A stretch of DNA of 64,000 bases from Methanobacteriota archaeon (lineage in GTDB: Archaea > Methanobacteriota > Methanobacteria > Methanobacteriales > Methanobacteriaceae): the NCBI GenBank assembly GCA_029556335.1, contig JAKQFA010000006.1, positions 248,001 through 312,000 on the forward strand, in the 5' to 3' direction. The notes under the pieces are model-generated. The model was not told where the DNA came from. It searched no databases and saw nothing but the letters and a program-made list of their open reading frames with translations. Both the position numbers and the translations under genes were made by a program. Within the stretch, counting starts at the first letter, position 1. Every line of letters begins with the position of its first letter. Below, in pieces: positions 36,865 through 46,217 of the stretch.

Positions 36865-37410
36865 TTAAAGTAAATCTAGTTCGGTTAATCGTTCTTTGGT
36901 TTTTTCAACACCTAACTGCGCGTCGCTGATGGTCTTTGCACCAGTACAAACAACTTTACCAGAACCAAATAATAATAGAACGACTTTAGGTTCTCCCAAC
37001 CGATAAACAAGGCCTGGAAATTGTTCTGGTTCGTATTCTGTGTTCTCCAAGTCAAGGGCCACTGCTTCCAAGTTTAATGTTTTCATCAAGTTGGCGGATG
37101 CCACGATGTTTTGGACTTTTATTTCAAATTCAGTGGGTATGTCTGGATCCAGGGTTCGCATTTTATCCACAGCAATGTGAATGGCCTTTTTCGAGTCTTC
37201 AATGGACTTAGCGCCAGTACAAACCAGTTTGCCCGATCCAAAAATAAGTGCTGCTGTTTTTGGTTCTTTTAATTTATAAACAAGCCCAGGAAATTGTTCT
37301 AAATTATATTCCACACCTTCCAAAGCCGGAGCAACTTGGGGAAGGTCTATGGATTTTCCTAAAGTGGCAGATGCCACAATATTTTCCACTTTGATCTCCA
37401 CATCAGACAT
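36865..37410 (-). CDS. tbp: TATA-box-binding protein
   Basis: General transcription factor that binds box A. 181 aa of two direct repeats of about 90 residues, each with the pattern VENIVASATL / VQNIVASANL, QFPGLVYKL / QFPGLVYRL and FGSGKLVCTGAKS / FGSGKVVCTGAKT. The C-terminus is acidic and short. The SD is GGAGGA. An unusually dense set of box A-like sequences lies upstream. Confidence 0.97.
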   Translation of the reverse strand: MSDVEIKVENIVASATLGKSIDLPQVAPALEGVEYNLEQFPGLVYKLKEPKTAALIFGSGKLVCTGAKSIEDSKKAIHIAVDKMRTLDPDIPTEFEIKVQNIVASANLMKTLNLEAVALDLENTEYEPEQFPGLVYRLGEPKVVLLLFGSGKVVCTGAKTISDAQLGVEKTKERLTELDLL

Positions 37411-37842
37411 CTTAATTAATCCTCCAGTGCATAGTCATTAACAATGTACTTTTATGTTTTATAAATGGTTTTTTATATACTATTTAAAAGTGTGACTTGC
37501 TTGTAAAAAGTGACAGATATTAATCACACACTCTACAAAAAAGGACATGCTAATAATAGATGGTACTCCTTACTTATAAAAAGTGGCTATTCTTTTATTG
37601 AACCAATGCGATATACACATCAATTACCCAAACTAGGATGATCACAGAAAGCTCAATATTCTTATTTTTTTTTAATTTCATCTTTTAAAAGCTAAATAAT
37701 ATAAATAACCGCTTTTTGTCTTTTAATAGGAAAACTATACATTATTCATAAAAAAGAGGCCAAACTACTTATAAATACCAGGGACATATAAAAATATTGA
37801 ATATTTTCATTAGTTGAAGTTTTTCTTAAGGGAGATGTTGTT
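37411..37842. promoter_or_regulatory. Divergent promoter region of tbp and a coiled-coil gene
   Basis: No gene. Minus-strand box A candidates for tbp are GTATATAAAA (37471-37480) and TTTATAAAAC (37457-37466). Plus-strand candidates for the downstream gene are CTTATAAATACC (37768-37779) and ACATATAAAA (37784-37793). The tbp promoter containing its own target site allows autoregulation, but that is inference. Confidence 0.5.
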
Positions 37843-38247
37843 ATGGTCAGTCCCAGAAGGTACCGGGAGCAATTGGAAAATCTAGAAATTGAAGGGCTTG
37901 AAATAGATGTATCATCCATTAGGAATGCTATGGAGGTGCTTAACAGCTTAGAAGAGTATGAAAAGGTACTTCGACAAATTAGATATAATGTTCGTAGTGA
38001 TGTTAGAAATATAAGAATGGATTACCTGCACCAACTTCAAAAAATAGAGAGTTCTAACAAAAAAGGATTATTCGGGCGTGAAAAATCTAAAGAAACTATT
38101 TTAAAAGAAAAAAAGTCCTTAAAAAAAGAGCGTGATCTGGAGATCGCTGCCTACGATATCGTTGAAAATATGATCGACAACTATCTGGCACAGATAGAAG
38201 ACGCACGTGATTATATTCGTCATTCTATTGAAAAAAGGGTAGGATAA
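37843..38247 (+). CDS. Small charged coiled-coil protein
   Basis: Unrecognised 134 aa protein, almost all helical and strongly charged: QLENLEIEGLEIDVSS, then EEYEKVLRQIRYNVRSDVRN, a Lys-rich middle (KETILKEKKSLKKERD) and a final acidic/basic helix. No signal peptide or membrane segment. GGGAGATG precedes the ATG. It sits 15-30 nt upstream of the CYTH gene, probably cotranscribed. Function unknown. Confidence 0.75.
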   Translation: MVSPRRYREQLENLEIEGLEIDVSSIRNAMEVLNSLEEYEKVLRQIRYNVRSDVRNIRMDYLHQLQKIESSNKKGLFGREKSKETILKEKKSLKKERDLEIAAYDIVENMIDNYLAQIEDARDYIRHSIEKRVG

Positions 38248-38277
38248 CTGTCAATTAAAGATTTGGACAGTGTGAAC

Positions 38278-38817
38278 ATGATGGAAGTGGAAGTTAAGGC
38301 CCATGCACCTGATCTTTCGGATGTTGCCCGAAAATTAGGGGATATTGGTGCACAATGGATTAAAGAAGAATACCAGGAAGATATTTATTTTAACGCTCCT
38401 CATAAAGATTTTGCTAAGACTGATGAAGCCCTCAGGGTTAGAAAAATCACTGATGATGTATCTAAAAATACTTTTATAACCTATAAAGGTGCTAAACTGG
38501 ATGAACTGAGTAAAACCCGGGTTGAAGTTGAGATGATGGTGGAAGATCCACTTAAAGCAGTAAATATTTTTGAAAATCTAGGTTTCAGGGCGGTAGCCAC
38601 CGTAAAAAAGTACAGGACCATTTATTATCTTGATGACCTTATTATAACTCTGGATAGGGTCAAAGATGTTGGGAATTTTGTGGAAATAGAACAAGACACC
38701 GAAGAAGGTGAGGATTATCAGGAAGTGTTGAACCACATCTTTGCGGTTTACAAAAAATTGGGAATAAAGGAAGGTTTTGAAAGAAGATCCTACTTGGAGA
38801 TATTGGGCATACACTAA
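38278..38817 (+). CDS. CYTH-domain protein (CyaB / class IV adenylate cyclase-like)
   Basis: About 179 aa, one CYTH domain: the defining ExExK is MEVEVKA at the start, followed by RVRKI, FITYKGAK, RVEVEMMV, KKYRTIYY and DRVKDVGNFVEIE. CYTH proteins form a tunnel that binds triphosphates; activities include thiamine triphosphatase, tripolyphosphatase and adenylate cyclase. In archaea cAMP synthesis is doubtful, so triphosphate hydrolysis is likelier. The start is ATG 38278 or 38281 (GTGAAC before). Confidence 0.85.
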   Translation: MMEVEVKAHAPDLSDVARKLGDIGAQWIKEEYQEDIYFNAPHKDFAKTDEALRVRKITDDVSKNTFITYKGAKLDELSKTRVEVEMMVEDPLKAVNIFENLGFRAVATVKKYRTIYYLDDLIITLDRVKDVGNFVEIEQDTEEGEDYQEVLNHIFAVYKKLGIKEGFERRSYLEILGIH

Positions 38818-39073
38818 AATGTACAGTAAGGATTTGGTGAAAGCTTCCGGAAGGAAGTTAGCGGCTGGTGGATTGTTAAAGGATGAGTATATAAATAAAT
38901 GGAAGTTACATTTATATAAAAATGATTATAGACTAAAAGATTAGCTTCAGATTGTTAACTCCATTTAATCTTTTGATCATACTTTCAGATTACTAAAATA
39001 GAATTAAATGTTTATTATACCGAAATTAGTGCATTTATTGTATGTTTTCAAAAAAATCAGGTTGTGAATACTC

Positions 39074-40249
39074 TTGCGATATATGGTAAGTCCCTTTAAC
39101 CAGCAGGTGGATTTGAAGTTTCCAGAAAAAATTACAGTCTACGATACCACACTTCGCGATGGGGAACAAACACCAGGGGTCTGTCTCAGAACTCCTGAAA
39201 AGCTCCAAATAGCCAGAAAATTGGATGAGTTAGGAGTTCATCAGATAGAAGCGGGGTTTCCCATTGTTTCAAATGAAGAAAGACGTTCAATATCTGCCAT
39301 AGTCAAAGAAAATTTAAATGCAGACATATTAGCCCTGTCCCGAACCCGTAAGGAAGACATTGATATGGCCATTGATTGTGATGTGGATGGAATCATCACC
39401 TTCATGGGGACCTCGGATTTACACCTTAAACACAAATTTAAAAAGACAAAGGAGGAAATCCTGAATATCTGTATTAGTTCAATTGAACACGCCAAGGATC
39501 ATGGGCTTTTTGTAGCATTCTCCGCAGAAGATGCTACCCGTACTGATATCAATTTTTTAAAGGAGATATATAAGAAAGCAGAGGATTATGGTGTGGACCG
39601 AGTCCATATTGCCGATACCGTAGGGGCTATAAGTCCTCATGCCATGGATTACATGGTGGGGGAACTCAAAAAAGATTTAAAAACAGAAATATCCCTCCAC
39701 TGCCATAATGACTTTGGAATGGCATTATCCAATTCTATATCTGGTCTTTTGGCTGGAGCAAGTGCTGTTTCCACCACAGTAAATGGTATTGGAGAACGTG
39801 CCGGCAACACTTCCTTAGAAGAGTTGGTAATGACTCTATTACTCATTTATGGTGTTGATCTTAAGTTTAATATTAGTATTTTCTATGAACTCTCACGATT
39901 GGTGGAAAAATTGACCAACATGCCCATCCCGAATAATAAACCTATCGTGGGACGAAATGTGTTCAGACACGAATCAGGAATACATGTAGACGCTGTTATT
40001 GAGGAACCTTTAACTTATGAACCCTTTCTTCCAGAATTGATAGGTCATCATCGACGTATTGTCCTTGGAAAACATTCAGGATGTCGAGCCGTAAAGGCCA
40101 AGCTCACAGAATGTGGTATCGAAGTAAGTCGGGATGAACTTTGTAAAATCGTGGAAAAAGTGAAAGAAAAAAGAGAAGAAGGTAAATATATCAACGACGA
40201 TGTATTCAATGAAATCATTCGGTCGATCAGGGGACCAGTTGATATTTAA
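39074..40249 (+). CDS. aksA: Homocitrate synthase family AksA
   Basis: Condenses 2-oxoglutarate and its longer homologues with acetyl-CoA, the chain-elongation cycle that makes the 7-mercaptoheptanoyl part of coenzyme B. 391 aa DRE-TIM enzyme: YDTTLRDGEQTPGV, EAGFP, the HCHNDFGMA metal site, and NGIGERAGN. It lacks the long regulatory domain of LeuA/CimA (about 500 aa), and the homoaconitase-type gene follows 27 nt later, favouring AksA. The start is TTG 39074 or ATG 39083; the SD-like GGTTGTGAAT favours the TTG. Confidence 0.85.
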   Translation: MRYMVSPFNQQVDLKFPEKITVYDTTLRDGEQTPGVCLRTPEKLQIARKLDELGVHQIEAGFPIVSNEERRSISAIVKENLNADILALSRTRKEDIDMAIDCDVDGIITFMGTSDLHLKHKFKKTKEEILNICISSIEHAKDHGLFVAFSAEDATRTDINFLKEIYKKAEDYGVDRVHIADTVGAISPHAMDYMVGELKKDLKTEISLHCHNDFGMALSNSISGLLAGASAVSTTVNGIGERAGNTSLEELVMTLLLIYGVDLKFNISIFYELSRLVEKLTNMPIPNNKPIVGRNVFRHESGIHVDAVIEEPLTYEPFLPELIGHHRRIVLGKHSGCRAVKAKLTECGIEVSRDELCKIVEKVKEKREEGKYINDDVFNEIIRSIRGPVDI

Positions 40250-40276
40250 AGAAATTTACTGGAGTTTTTAATCTTT

Positions 40277-41521
40277 ATGAATATCACAGAGAAGATACTG
40301 GCTAGAGCTGCTTCCCAAAAAGAAGTACAGCCTGGAGAAATCATCGAAGCCCAAGTAGATCTGGCCATGAGCCATGACGGAACTTCTCCGCCCACTATCA
40401 AAACATTCCGTCAAATGGCCCAAAGGGTTTGGGATCCGGATCGGATCGTAATAGTTTACGATCACAACGTACCTGCTAACAACGCTGGATCTGCAGAATT
40501 TCAGAGAATTACCAGGGAATTTGCCCGAGAACAGGGTATTAAGAACATTTATACCCATGGCGAGGGTATATGTCATCAAATTCTGCCTGAAAAGGGTTAT
40601 ATTAAACCTGGAACAGTTGTAGTTGGTGCTGACTCCCATACTTGTACTTATGGGGCTTTCGGTACCTTTGCTACAGGTATGGGGGCCACTGACATGGCTG
40701 CAGTGTTTGCCAATGGAAAAACTTGGTTCATGGTCCCATCTGCTTATAAAATCATAGTAAATGGAATGTTATCGGCCTATGTTACTGCTAAGGATGTTAT
40801 TTTATATATTATCGGCGAAATTGGATCAGACGGTGCCACCTACAAGGCACTGGAGTTTGGTGGAGATACCATAGACTTTATGGACGTATCAGGGCGGATG
40901 ACCATAGCCAACATGGTAATTGAATGTGGGGCCAAAAACGGCATAATGGAACCTAACCGGGCTACATTAGATTATTTGAAGAAAAGAGGCGTGGCGGGTT
41001 TTGATGTAATTAAATCAGATACAGACTCACACTATGAACGTGAATACCATTTCCAGGTTCATGATCTGGAACCTCAAATAGCCTGCCCCCATAATGTAGA
41101 TAATGTGCGGCCGGTTTCCAAGGTCAGCGGAACCCACATAGACCAGGCAGTTATCGGTTCATGTACCAATGGCCGTTTAGAAGATCTGCATATTGCAGCT
41201 GATGTTTTAAAGAACAAAACAGTACACCCAGATGTTCGTCTGATTGTAGTGCCTGCTTCCCGCCAGATATATCTGGATGCAATGGAAGAGGGGATCATAA
41301 AGACTTTTCTCAATGCAGGTGCCCTGGTATGTAATCCTGGATGTGGACCCTGCCTTGGTGCACATATGGGGGTGCTCACTGAAGGCGAGGTCTGTGTAGC
41401 CACCACCAACCGAAATTTCGTTGGACGTATGGGTGATCCTAATTCAGAAATTTACCTAGCCAATCCCGCGGTAGTGGCTTGTTCGGCTATTTATGGTGAA
41501 ATAAAAGATCCAAGGGAATAA
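40277..41521 (+). CDS. aksD: Homoaconitase large subunit AksD / HacA
   Basis: [4Fe-4S] dehydratase-isomerase large subunit acting on homocitrate-type acids in coenzyme B synthesis. 414 aa; cluster ligands are the Cys in GSCTNGR and the pair in CNPGCGPC. Other motifs are VGADSHTCTYGAFG and FATGMGATD. 3-isopropylmalate isomerase is closely similar, but adjacency to aksA supports this role. The small subunit (AksE) is not in this window. Confidence 0.85.
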   Translation: MNITEKILARAASQKEVQPGEIIEAQVDLAMSHDGTSPPTIKTFRQMAQRVWDPDRIVIVYDHNVPANNAGSAEFQRITREFAREQGIKNIYTHGEGICHQILPEKGYIKPGTVVVGADSHTCTYGAFGTFATGMGATDMAAVFANGKTWFMVPSAYKIIVNGMLSAYVTAKDVILYIIGEIGSDGATYKALEFGGDTIDFMDVSGRMTIANMVIECGAKNGIMEPNRATLDYLKKRGVAGFDVIKSDTDSHYEREYHFQVHDLEPQIACPHNVDNVRPVSKVSGTHIDQAVIGSCTNGRLEDLHIAADVLKNKTVHPDVRLIVVPASRQIYLDAMEEGIIKTFLNAGALVCNPGCGPCLGAHMGVLTEGEVCVATTNRNFVGRMGDPNSEIYLANPAVVACSAIYGEIKDPRE

Positions 41522-41522
41522 A

Positions 41523-42056
41523 ATGGATAAAACAATCTTAAATGGGATAAAGGAGATTGAGAAGAGTTTAGGAAACCTTTCAAGTGCTCAAAAAATTCTT
41601 CTCACTACAGATGGATCTGTAACAACCATCCTGGATGTTTTAAAGGGACATGTGAAGATAAAAACCTTAATTCAGGAATTTCGTGATGCGGATGAAGAAA
41701 TGGCTCATTTACTGCAGATTAAAGTGGGTGATCCAGTCAACTATCGGGTTGTGGTCATCCAACGGGATGAGCCCCTGATACATGCCGTTTCCCTAATCCC
41801 GGTGGATCGTCTAGACAATGATTTTAGGGAAGATCTCATTAGGGCTGACATTCCCATTGGACGTATACTGAAAAAACACCAGATCGAGTCCCGCCGGGAG
41901 ATAAAGTCAGTGACGGTGGAAGAATCAAGTCCAGAAATGGTTGAAATATTCAATGATGCGGCTCCAGTTCTAAGCCGAACCTACAACATAATACATAACG
42001 ACCAAGTACTGATTTGGATAAAGGAAACCTTTCCCTCATCCCTATTTGTAGAATGA
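41523..42056 (+). CDS. Chorismate pyruvate-lyase-like protein, DUF98
   Basis: 177 aa of the DUF98/UbiC-like fold: LTTDGSVTTILDVL at the start, VNYRVVVIQRDEPLIHAVSLIP in the core (the Arg and Glu that hold the product in UbiC) and PIGRILKKHQIESRREI. In methanogens the family was proposed to make 4-hydroxybenzoate from chorismate for methanopterin. The ATG is 1 nt after aksD, so it is cotranscribed with coenzyme B genes. The exact reaction is unproven here. Confidence 0.8.
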   Translation: MDKTILNGIKEIEKSLGNLSSAQKILLTTDGSVTTILDVLKGHVKIKTLIQEFRDADEEMAHLLQIKVGDPVNYRVVVIQRDEPLIHAVSLIPVDRLDNDFREDLIRADIPIGRILKKHQIESRREIKSVTVEESSPEMVEIFNDAAPVLSRTYNIIHNDQVLIWIKETFPSSLFVE

Positions 42057-42105
42057 ACTTGTAGAATTAAGGCCGGAATTTTTAATTTAAATGGTGGTAC
42101 AAGCT

Positions 42106-43092
42106 ATGGGTGTTAAGTTTCGGGACATAGTATCTACCGAGCACATAAAATTCGAAGATTTAGATGGAAAAACAGTGGCACTGGATGCAGCTAACATCAT
42201 ATACCAGTTCTTATCCAGCATACGACAGAGAGATGGCACACCCCTTATGGATCATAATGGAAGGGTAACTTCTCACTTTAGTGGTATCCTGTATCGCACC
42301 ACATCCCTGATTGAAAAGGGGATTAAACCAGTGTACGTGTTCGATGGAGAGTCCAGTCATCTGAAAAAAGATACCCTTGCCAAGCGTAACGAGGTTAAGG
42401 TCCAATCAGAAAGGCGATGGAAAGATGCCCTGGAAGAAGGCCGTATTGAGGATGCCCGTAAATTCGCGGTAAGAACCTCACGAATGTCCCATGATGTAGT
42501 GAATGGTTCAAAAAAGCTCCTCACACTCATGGGAATTCCATACATCCAAGCTCCGGGAGAAGGAGAGGCTCAAGCATCTTACATGGTGGAGAAAGGTGAT
42601 GCTTGGTGTGTGGGATCACAGGATTACGATTGTCTTCTTTTTGGCGCGCCACGAATGGTGAAGAATTTAACCATAAGTGGAGGATTGGGTAAGCTGGAAC
42701 TTATACAACTGGAAAAAGTACTGGAAGAATTGGAAATAACCCGTGAACAGCTGGTTGATCTGGCATTACTGGTTGGAACTGACTTTAATCCTGGAATAAG
42801 GGGTATCGGTGCTAAGAAGGGTTTGAAACTAATAAAAGAACATGGGAATATTTTCAATGTTCTAGAAGATAGGGATGTTATATTCGAAGTCCACCCTGAA
42901 GTCCTGCAGAAAATGTTCCTTAGTCATGAAGTAAGTACTGATTATGAAATTGTATGGAAAAGTCCGGATCGAGAGCAAATTGTGGAATTCTTATGCGAAG
43001 GGCACGATTTTTCTGAGGAAAGAGTGCTTAATGCTGTGGATAAGATAAACAAAATGGACTCCAGCCAGAGTAGTTTGGAGAAGTGGTTCTAG
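42106..43092 (+). CDS. fen: Flap endonuclease 1
   Basis: Structure-specific 5' nuclease of replication and repair, 328 aa. It starts MGVKFRDIV; FEN1 needs Gly2 exposed, so ATG 42106 is chosen over 42091. GGTGG lies upstream. It has VYVFDGES, APGEGEAQASYM with the metal-binding Glu pair, GSQDYDCLLFG, and LVGTDFNPGIRGIGAKKGL (helix-hairpin-helix). The C-terminus QSSLEKWF (321-328) is a textbook PCNA-interacting motif. Confidence 0.97.
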   Translation: MGVKFRDIVSTEHIKFEDLDGKTVALDAANIIYQFLSSIRQRDGTPLMDHNGRVTSHFSGILYRTTSLIEKGIKPVYVFDGESSHLKKDTLAKRNEVKVQSERRWKDALEEGRIEDARKFAVRTSRMSHDVVNGSKKLLTLMGIPYIQAPGEGEAQASYMVEKGDAWCVGSQDYDCLLFGAPRMVKNLTISGGLGKLELIQLEKVLEELEITREQLVDLALLVGTDFNPGIRGIGAKKGLKLIKEHGNIFNVLEDRDVIFEVHPEVLQKMFLSHEVSTDYEIVWKSPDREQIVEFLCEGHDFSEERVLNAVDKINKMDSSQSSLEKWF

Positions 43093-43161
43093 GATATCGG
43101 CCAGTGCATTAAAGAAGTGTTCCTAGATTATGGATAAAATTGAGATTATGTAGTTATCCCA

Positions 43162-43770
43162 CTAAAAAGGTGGATAATCTCCAAAAAATTCTTTTGCGTA
43201 TTTTATCGCAGTTTTCACCTGCGAGGGATAGGCTTGAATCATCTTATCTTCTAACTCCATTCTACTGTTAGAACCTGCTATGATCTTTAATATATTCACA
43301 TAAACTGCGAGTGACTGAGGAACAGGGTTACAGGGCATTTCTAGAGTCATGCAGATATCGTCCCTCTTAAAAAAACTGGTACGTATGTAGGGCGAAACCG
43401 ATCCAATTAGAACTCCCTCTTCCAATTCAATTAGAGGTGGAACTCCCTGTACTGAACGTCGATGGGGGCTGGTAAGGTGTTTGTAATTCTCCCTTTTGTA
43501 ACAGTGAAGTTCGATATAAACATGGGGTTGGTAATACTCAATAAGATACAGAATTTCCTTACCAATCCTGCTCTGGTAGTACTCCCTATTAAGAGTGCTT
43601 AGATAGGGGGTATCATCACAGTTGTAGATAACCAGTCTACCCTCTCTCACATCAGCTTCTGATAACTGTTCAAGGGCCTGACCGGTACTTCTACCTTCTT
43701 TTCCATGAATTCCGCCAATGAAAAGGCGGTTAGGATGTTCTCCCTTGGATATGATTTTGAAGTAACTCAC
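43162..43770 (-). CDS. DUF2119 protein, M14-like metal motif (copy 1)
   Basis: 202 aa methanogen DUF2119 protein. Near the start, RLFIGGIHGKEG places His22 and Glu25 as an HxxE pair; YIELHCY adds His89. This spacing resembles the zinc site of M14 carboxypeptidases and AstE/aspartoacylases, which begin with GGxHGxE. It starts at GTG 43770 with GGTGAT before it. It lies 6 nt downstream of a paralogue and behind ahcY. Function unknown. Confidence 0.82.
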   Translation of the reverse strand: MSYFKIISKGEHPNRLFIGGIHGKEGRSTGQALEQLSEADVREGRLVIYNCDDTPYLSTLNREYYQSRIGKEILYLIEYYQPHVYIELHCYKRENYKHLTSPHRRSVQGVPPLIELEEGVLIGSVSPYIRTSFFKRDDICMTLEMPCNPVPQSLAVYVNILKIIAGSNSRMELEDKMIQAYPSQVKTAIKYAKEFFGDYPPF

Positions 43771-43776
43771 TTTAAA

Positions 43777-44556
43777 TCACCCTGGTTTGTAATCTAAAAA
43801 TATTAGAACAGCATCTTTGACCTGTTCTAACTGCACCGAACTTAGTTTGAGATCCAATTCCTGCGTTAAATCTTCCATAAAATTTAGTAAATCATCAGAA
43901 TCCATCAGGTCACTTTGTAGAACAAATTCTCTGCTCTCATGAAATAGCGTCAGGAAATTATCCGAAAAATCAACGAAATACTTTTTTAACTTAGCTATTT
44001 CATTGGGATAGAGTGTTTCCAGCTTATTAAGAATCTCACTTCGCTTTGATGACCCTGCAGTGATGTTCAAAACTTCTAAATATGATTGGAGAGAATCACT
44101 AGAGGGTTGGCAGGGAATCTCCAGAATGAAGGGAAAATCATATTTTTTGAAGAATGCGGATCTGATTACCGGGGATACAGATCCTATCAACACTCCATTT
44201 TTAAGTTCAACCAGAGGTGGCGCACCTGTTTCCGTCTTCCTATCAGGGTGGATTAATTTTGAACGATTTTTTTCCTGGTAACAATGAAGTTCCAGATAAA
44301 TAGTGGGTTGAATTTTTTTTATTAAATTTAAAACTTCACGGCCGGTGGAAGTATCATAGTAACGGCGTTCAAGTGTGCTTACATATGGGCTTGGTGGGAA
44401 GTTGTACAAGTGAAGCTTTCCAGTATTCAAAACACTGTTCTGGAAGTTTCGCATGATTTGAAGGGTTGTTTCACTTTCTTTCCCATGTAATCCTCCAATA
44501 AAAAGTCGGGTAGGTCCAGGACCCTTAATGAAGGTTCTATAAAATATGGGGGCCAT
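43777..44556 (-). CDS. DUF2119 protein, M14-like metal motif (copy 2)
   Basis: 259 aa paralogue of the next gene: RLFIGGLHGKES (His24, Glu27), YLELHCY (His91), PPLVELKNGVLIGSVSPVIR shared nearly word for word. It has an extra C-terminal tail of about 55 residues. The frame is open from 44625, but that overlaps ahcY; the ATG at 44556 lies 4 nt after the ahcY stop with a GGAACCTGA element before it. Tandem duplication with a lengthened tail is the simplest reading. Role unknown. Confidence 0.8.
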   Translation of the reverse strand: MAPIFYRTFIKGPGPTRLFIGGLHGKESETTLQIMRNFQNSVLNTGKLHLYNFPPSPYVSTLERRYYDTSTGREVLNLIKKIQPTIYLELHCYQEKNRSKLIHPDRKTETGAPPLVELKNGVLIGSVSPVIRSAFFKKYDFPFILEIPCQPSSDSLQSYLEVLNITAGSSKRSEILNKLETLYPNEIAKLKKYFVDFSDNFLTLFHESREFVLQSDLMDSDDLLNFMEDLTQELDLKLSSVQLEQVKDAVLIFLDYKPG

Positions 44557-44560
44557 AATT

Positions 44561-45814
44561 TCAGGTTCCTTCTTCCCATTTCTCCAGATACTCTTGTTGT
44601 CTTTTGGTGAGGCTGTCAATCTCAATATCCATGGCTTGCAACTTTAGCCGGGCAACTTCGTAATCTTTTTCATCCGGTGTTTTGTAAACTCCTGGTTCCA
44701 ACTTATTTTCCAGGAGATACTGAGTAGAAATGGCCTGCATGGCGAAACTCATATCCATGATTTCGGCAGGGTGACCTTGACCCCTTTCACCGGCCAGGTT
44801 TATCAACCTCCCCTCGGCTAGTAAATAGAATTTACGTCCATTTGGTAGCTGAAACTCTTCAATATCCGGCTTTAAAAGTTCATTGGATTTGGACATCTCC
44901 TTTAGATCATCGCGGTTGATTTCCACGTTGAAATGACCGGAGTTGGCCAGGATACATCCGTCTTTCATTACTTGGAAGTCATCCTTACTCACAACATCGA
45001 TGTTGCCCGTGGCGGTTATGAGGATGTCAGCATGTTTAACCGCTTCCCGGACACTCATAACGCGATAACCATCCATTTTGGCTTCAAGAGCCCTTATGGG
45101 GTCAATTTCAGTTACAATGACGTTAGCGCCAAGTCCATGGGCCCGGAGGGCAATACCTCTACCACACCATCCATATCCACACACGACCACGGTTTTCCCT
45201 GCAATTAGGATGTTTGTGGATCCCATTATGGAATCGAAGGTGGACTGGCCAGTACCGTAACGGTTATCAAAAAGATATTTAGTGTAGGCATCATTCACAG
45301 CCATCACTGGAAATAGTAGGGCACCATCGGCATGCATTGCCCTTAGACGATGGATGCCGGTTGTTGTTTCTTCACAGGCGCCTATGACATTGTCTAAGAG
45401 TTCTCTTCGGTTGCGGTGTAGGAGAAAGATCATGTCTGCACCATCATCGATGATGATGTCTGGTTCATGATCCAGTACTCGATTAAGGTTCTGGTAATAC
45501 TCCTCGTTGGTTTCCTCCCTCCACCCGTACATGTGGAGTCCCAGGGAGGCGCCGGCAGCAGTTGCATCATCCTGAGTGGAGAGTGGGTTGCAGCCGGTCA
45601 TAGCCACCTCCGCACCACCGGCCTGGAGAGTTAAACCTAAATTTATGGTTTTAGGCTCCAAATGCAGGCAGGAACCAATGGTTATGCCTTCAAATGGTTT
45701 CTCCTTCTTGAAACGCTTTTTTATATGTTCCAGAACTGGCATGTGCTTTTGTACCCAAGATATTTTCTTCTTTCCCTGGGGAGCTAGGGACATGTCCTTT
45801 ACATCGTAACTCAT
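44561..45814 (-). CDS. ahcY: S-adenosyl/S-inosyl-homocysteine hydrolase
   Basis: NAD-dependent hydrolase that removes the product of SAM methylations, 417 aa. Substrate region: CNPLSTQDDATAA and EETTTGIHRL. Catalytic core: VNDAYTKYLFDNRYGTGQS. NAD site: VCGYGWCGRGIALRAHGLGA. In methanogens the orthologue was reported to prefer S-inosylhomocysteine (type MJ1388), so the true substrate may be the deaminated form. GGTGTT precedes the ATG. DUF2119 genes follow. Confidence 0.93.
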   Translation of the reverse strand: MSYDVKDMSLAPQGKKKISWVQKHMPVLEHIKKRFKKEKPFEGITIGSCLHLEPKTINLGLTLQAGGAEVAMTGCNPLSTQDDATAAGASLGLHMYGWREETNEEYYQNLNRVLDHEPDIIIDDGADMIFLLHRNRRELLDNVIGACEETTTGIHRLRAMHADGALLFPVMAVNDAYTKYLFDNRYGTGQSTFDSIMGSTNILIAGKTVVVCGYGWCGRGIALRAHGLGANVIVTEIDPIRALEAKMDGYRVMSVREAVKHADILITATGNIDVVSKDDFQVMKDGCILANSGHFNVEINRDDLKEMSKSNELLKPDIEEFQLPNGRKFYLLAEGRLINLAGERGQGHPAEIMDMSFAMQAISTQYLLENKLEPGVYKTPDEKDYEVARLKLQAMDIEIDSLTKRQQEYLEKWEEGT

Positions 45815-46217
45815 ATTAACACCTTTTTTTAAAAAAATTAGCCGAGATAAAACTTAGGATGTCTAAGGCTAAAGAAATTTACATTCACCATAGGTTAACA
45901 TCAAAAATTTGATCTTAAGTCTGTTTAAACTAGGTTCTTCACCAAATCTTTTTCCAATTTACTCAAAACATACATCTAGCAACCTTGAACAACTTGTAAT
46001 TAAATCATAGCTCAGAAATGGCTATCTTTTTGAAGTAAACCTGTGATTCAATTATAGATATATGGTGATTCTAATAAGTATTTTCAAATGATCGCTTATT
46101 CTATCCGAAGAATCATGGAAGATAAGTTAATTCTTTACAAACCTACAAATTTGTGTTTGGCATTGGATAATTATATATTCCTTGTTGATAATACTATAAC
46201 TTGAGGGGGGAGTTTCT
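45815..46217. other. Divergent intergenic region ahcY / lipoprotein
   Basis: AT-rich, no gene seen. A plus-strand box A (AATTATATATT, about 46169-46179) lies 40-50 nt before the lipoprotein start, and GAGGGGGGAG just before it is the SD. The ahcY promoter must lie in the left part but no single element stands out. Confidence 0.45.

Noticed and set aside
39074..40249. 2-isopropylmalate synthase LeuA or citramalate synthase CimA
   Set aside because: Too short for the regulated LeuA/CimA and paired with a homoaconitase-type gene.
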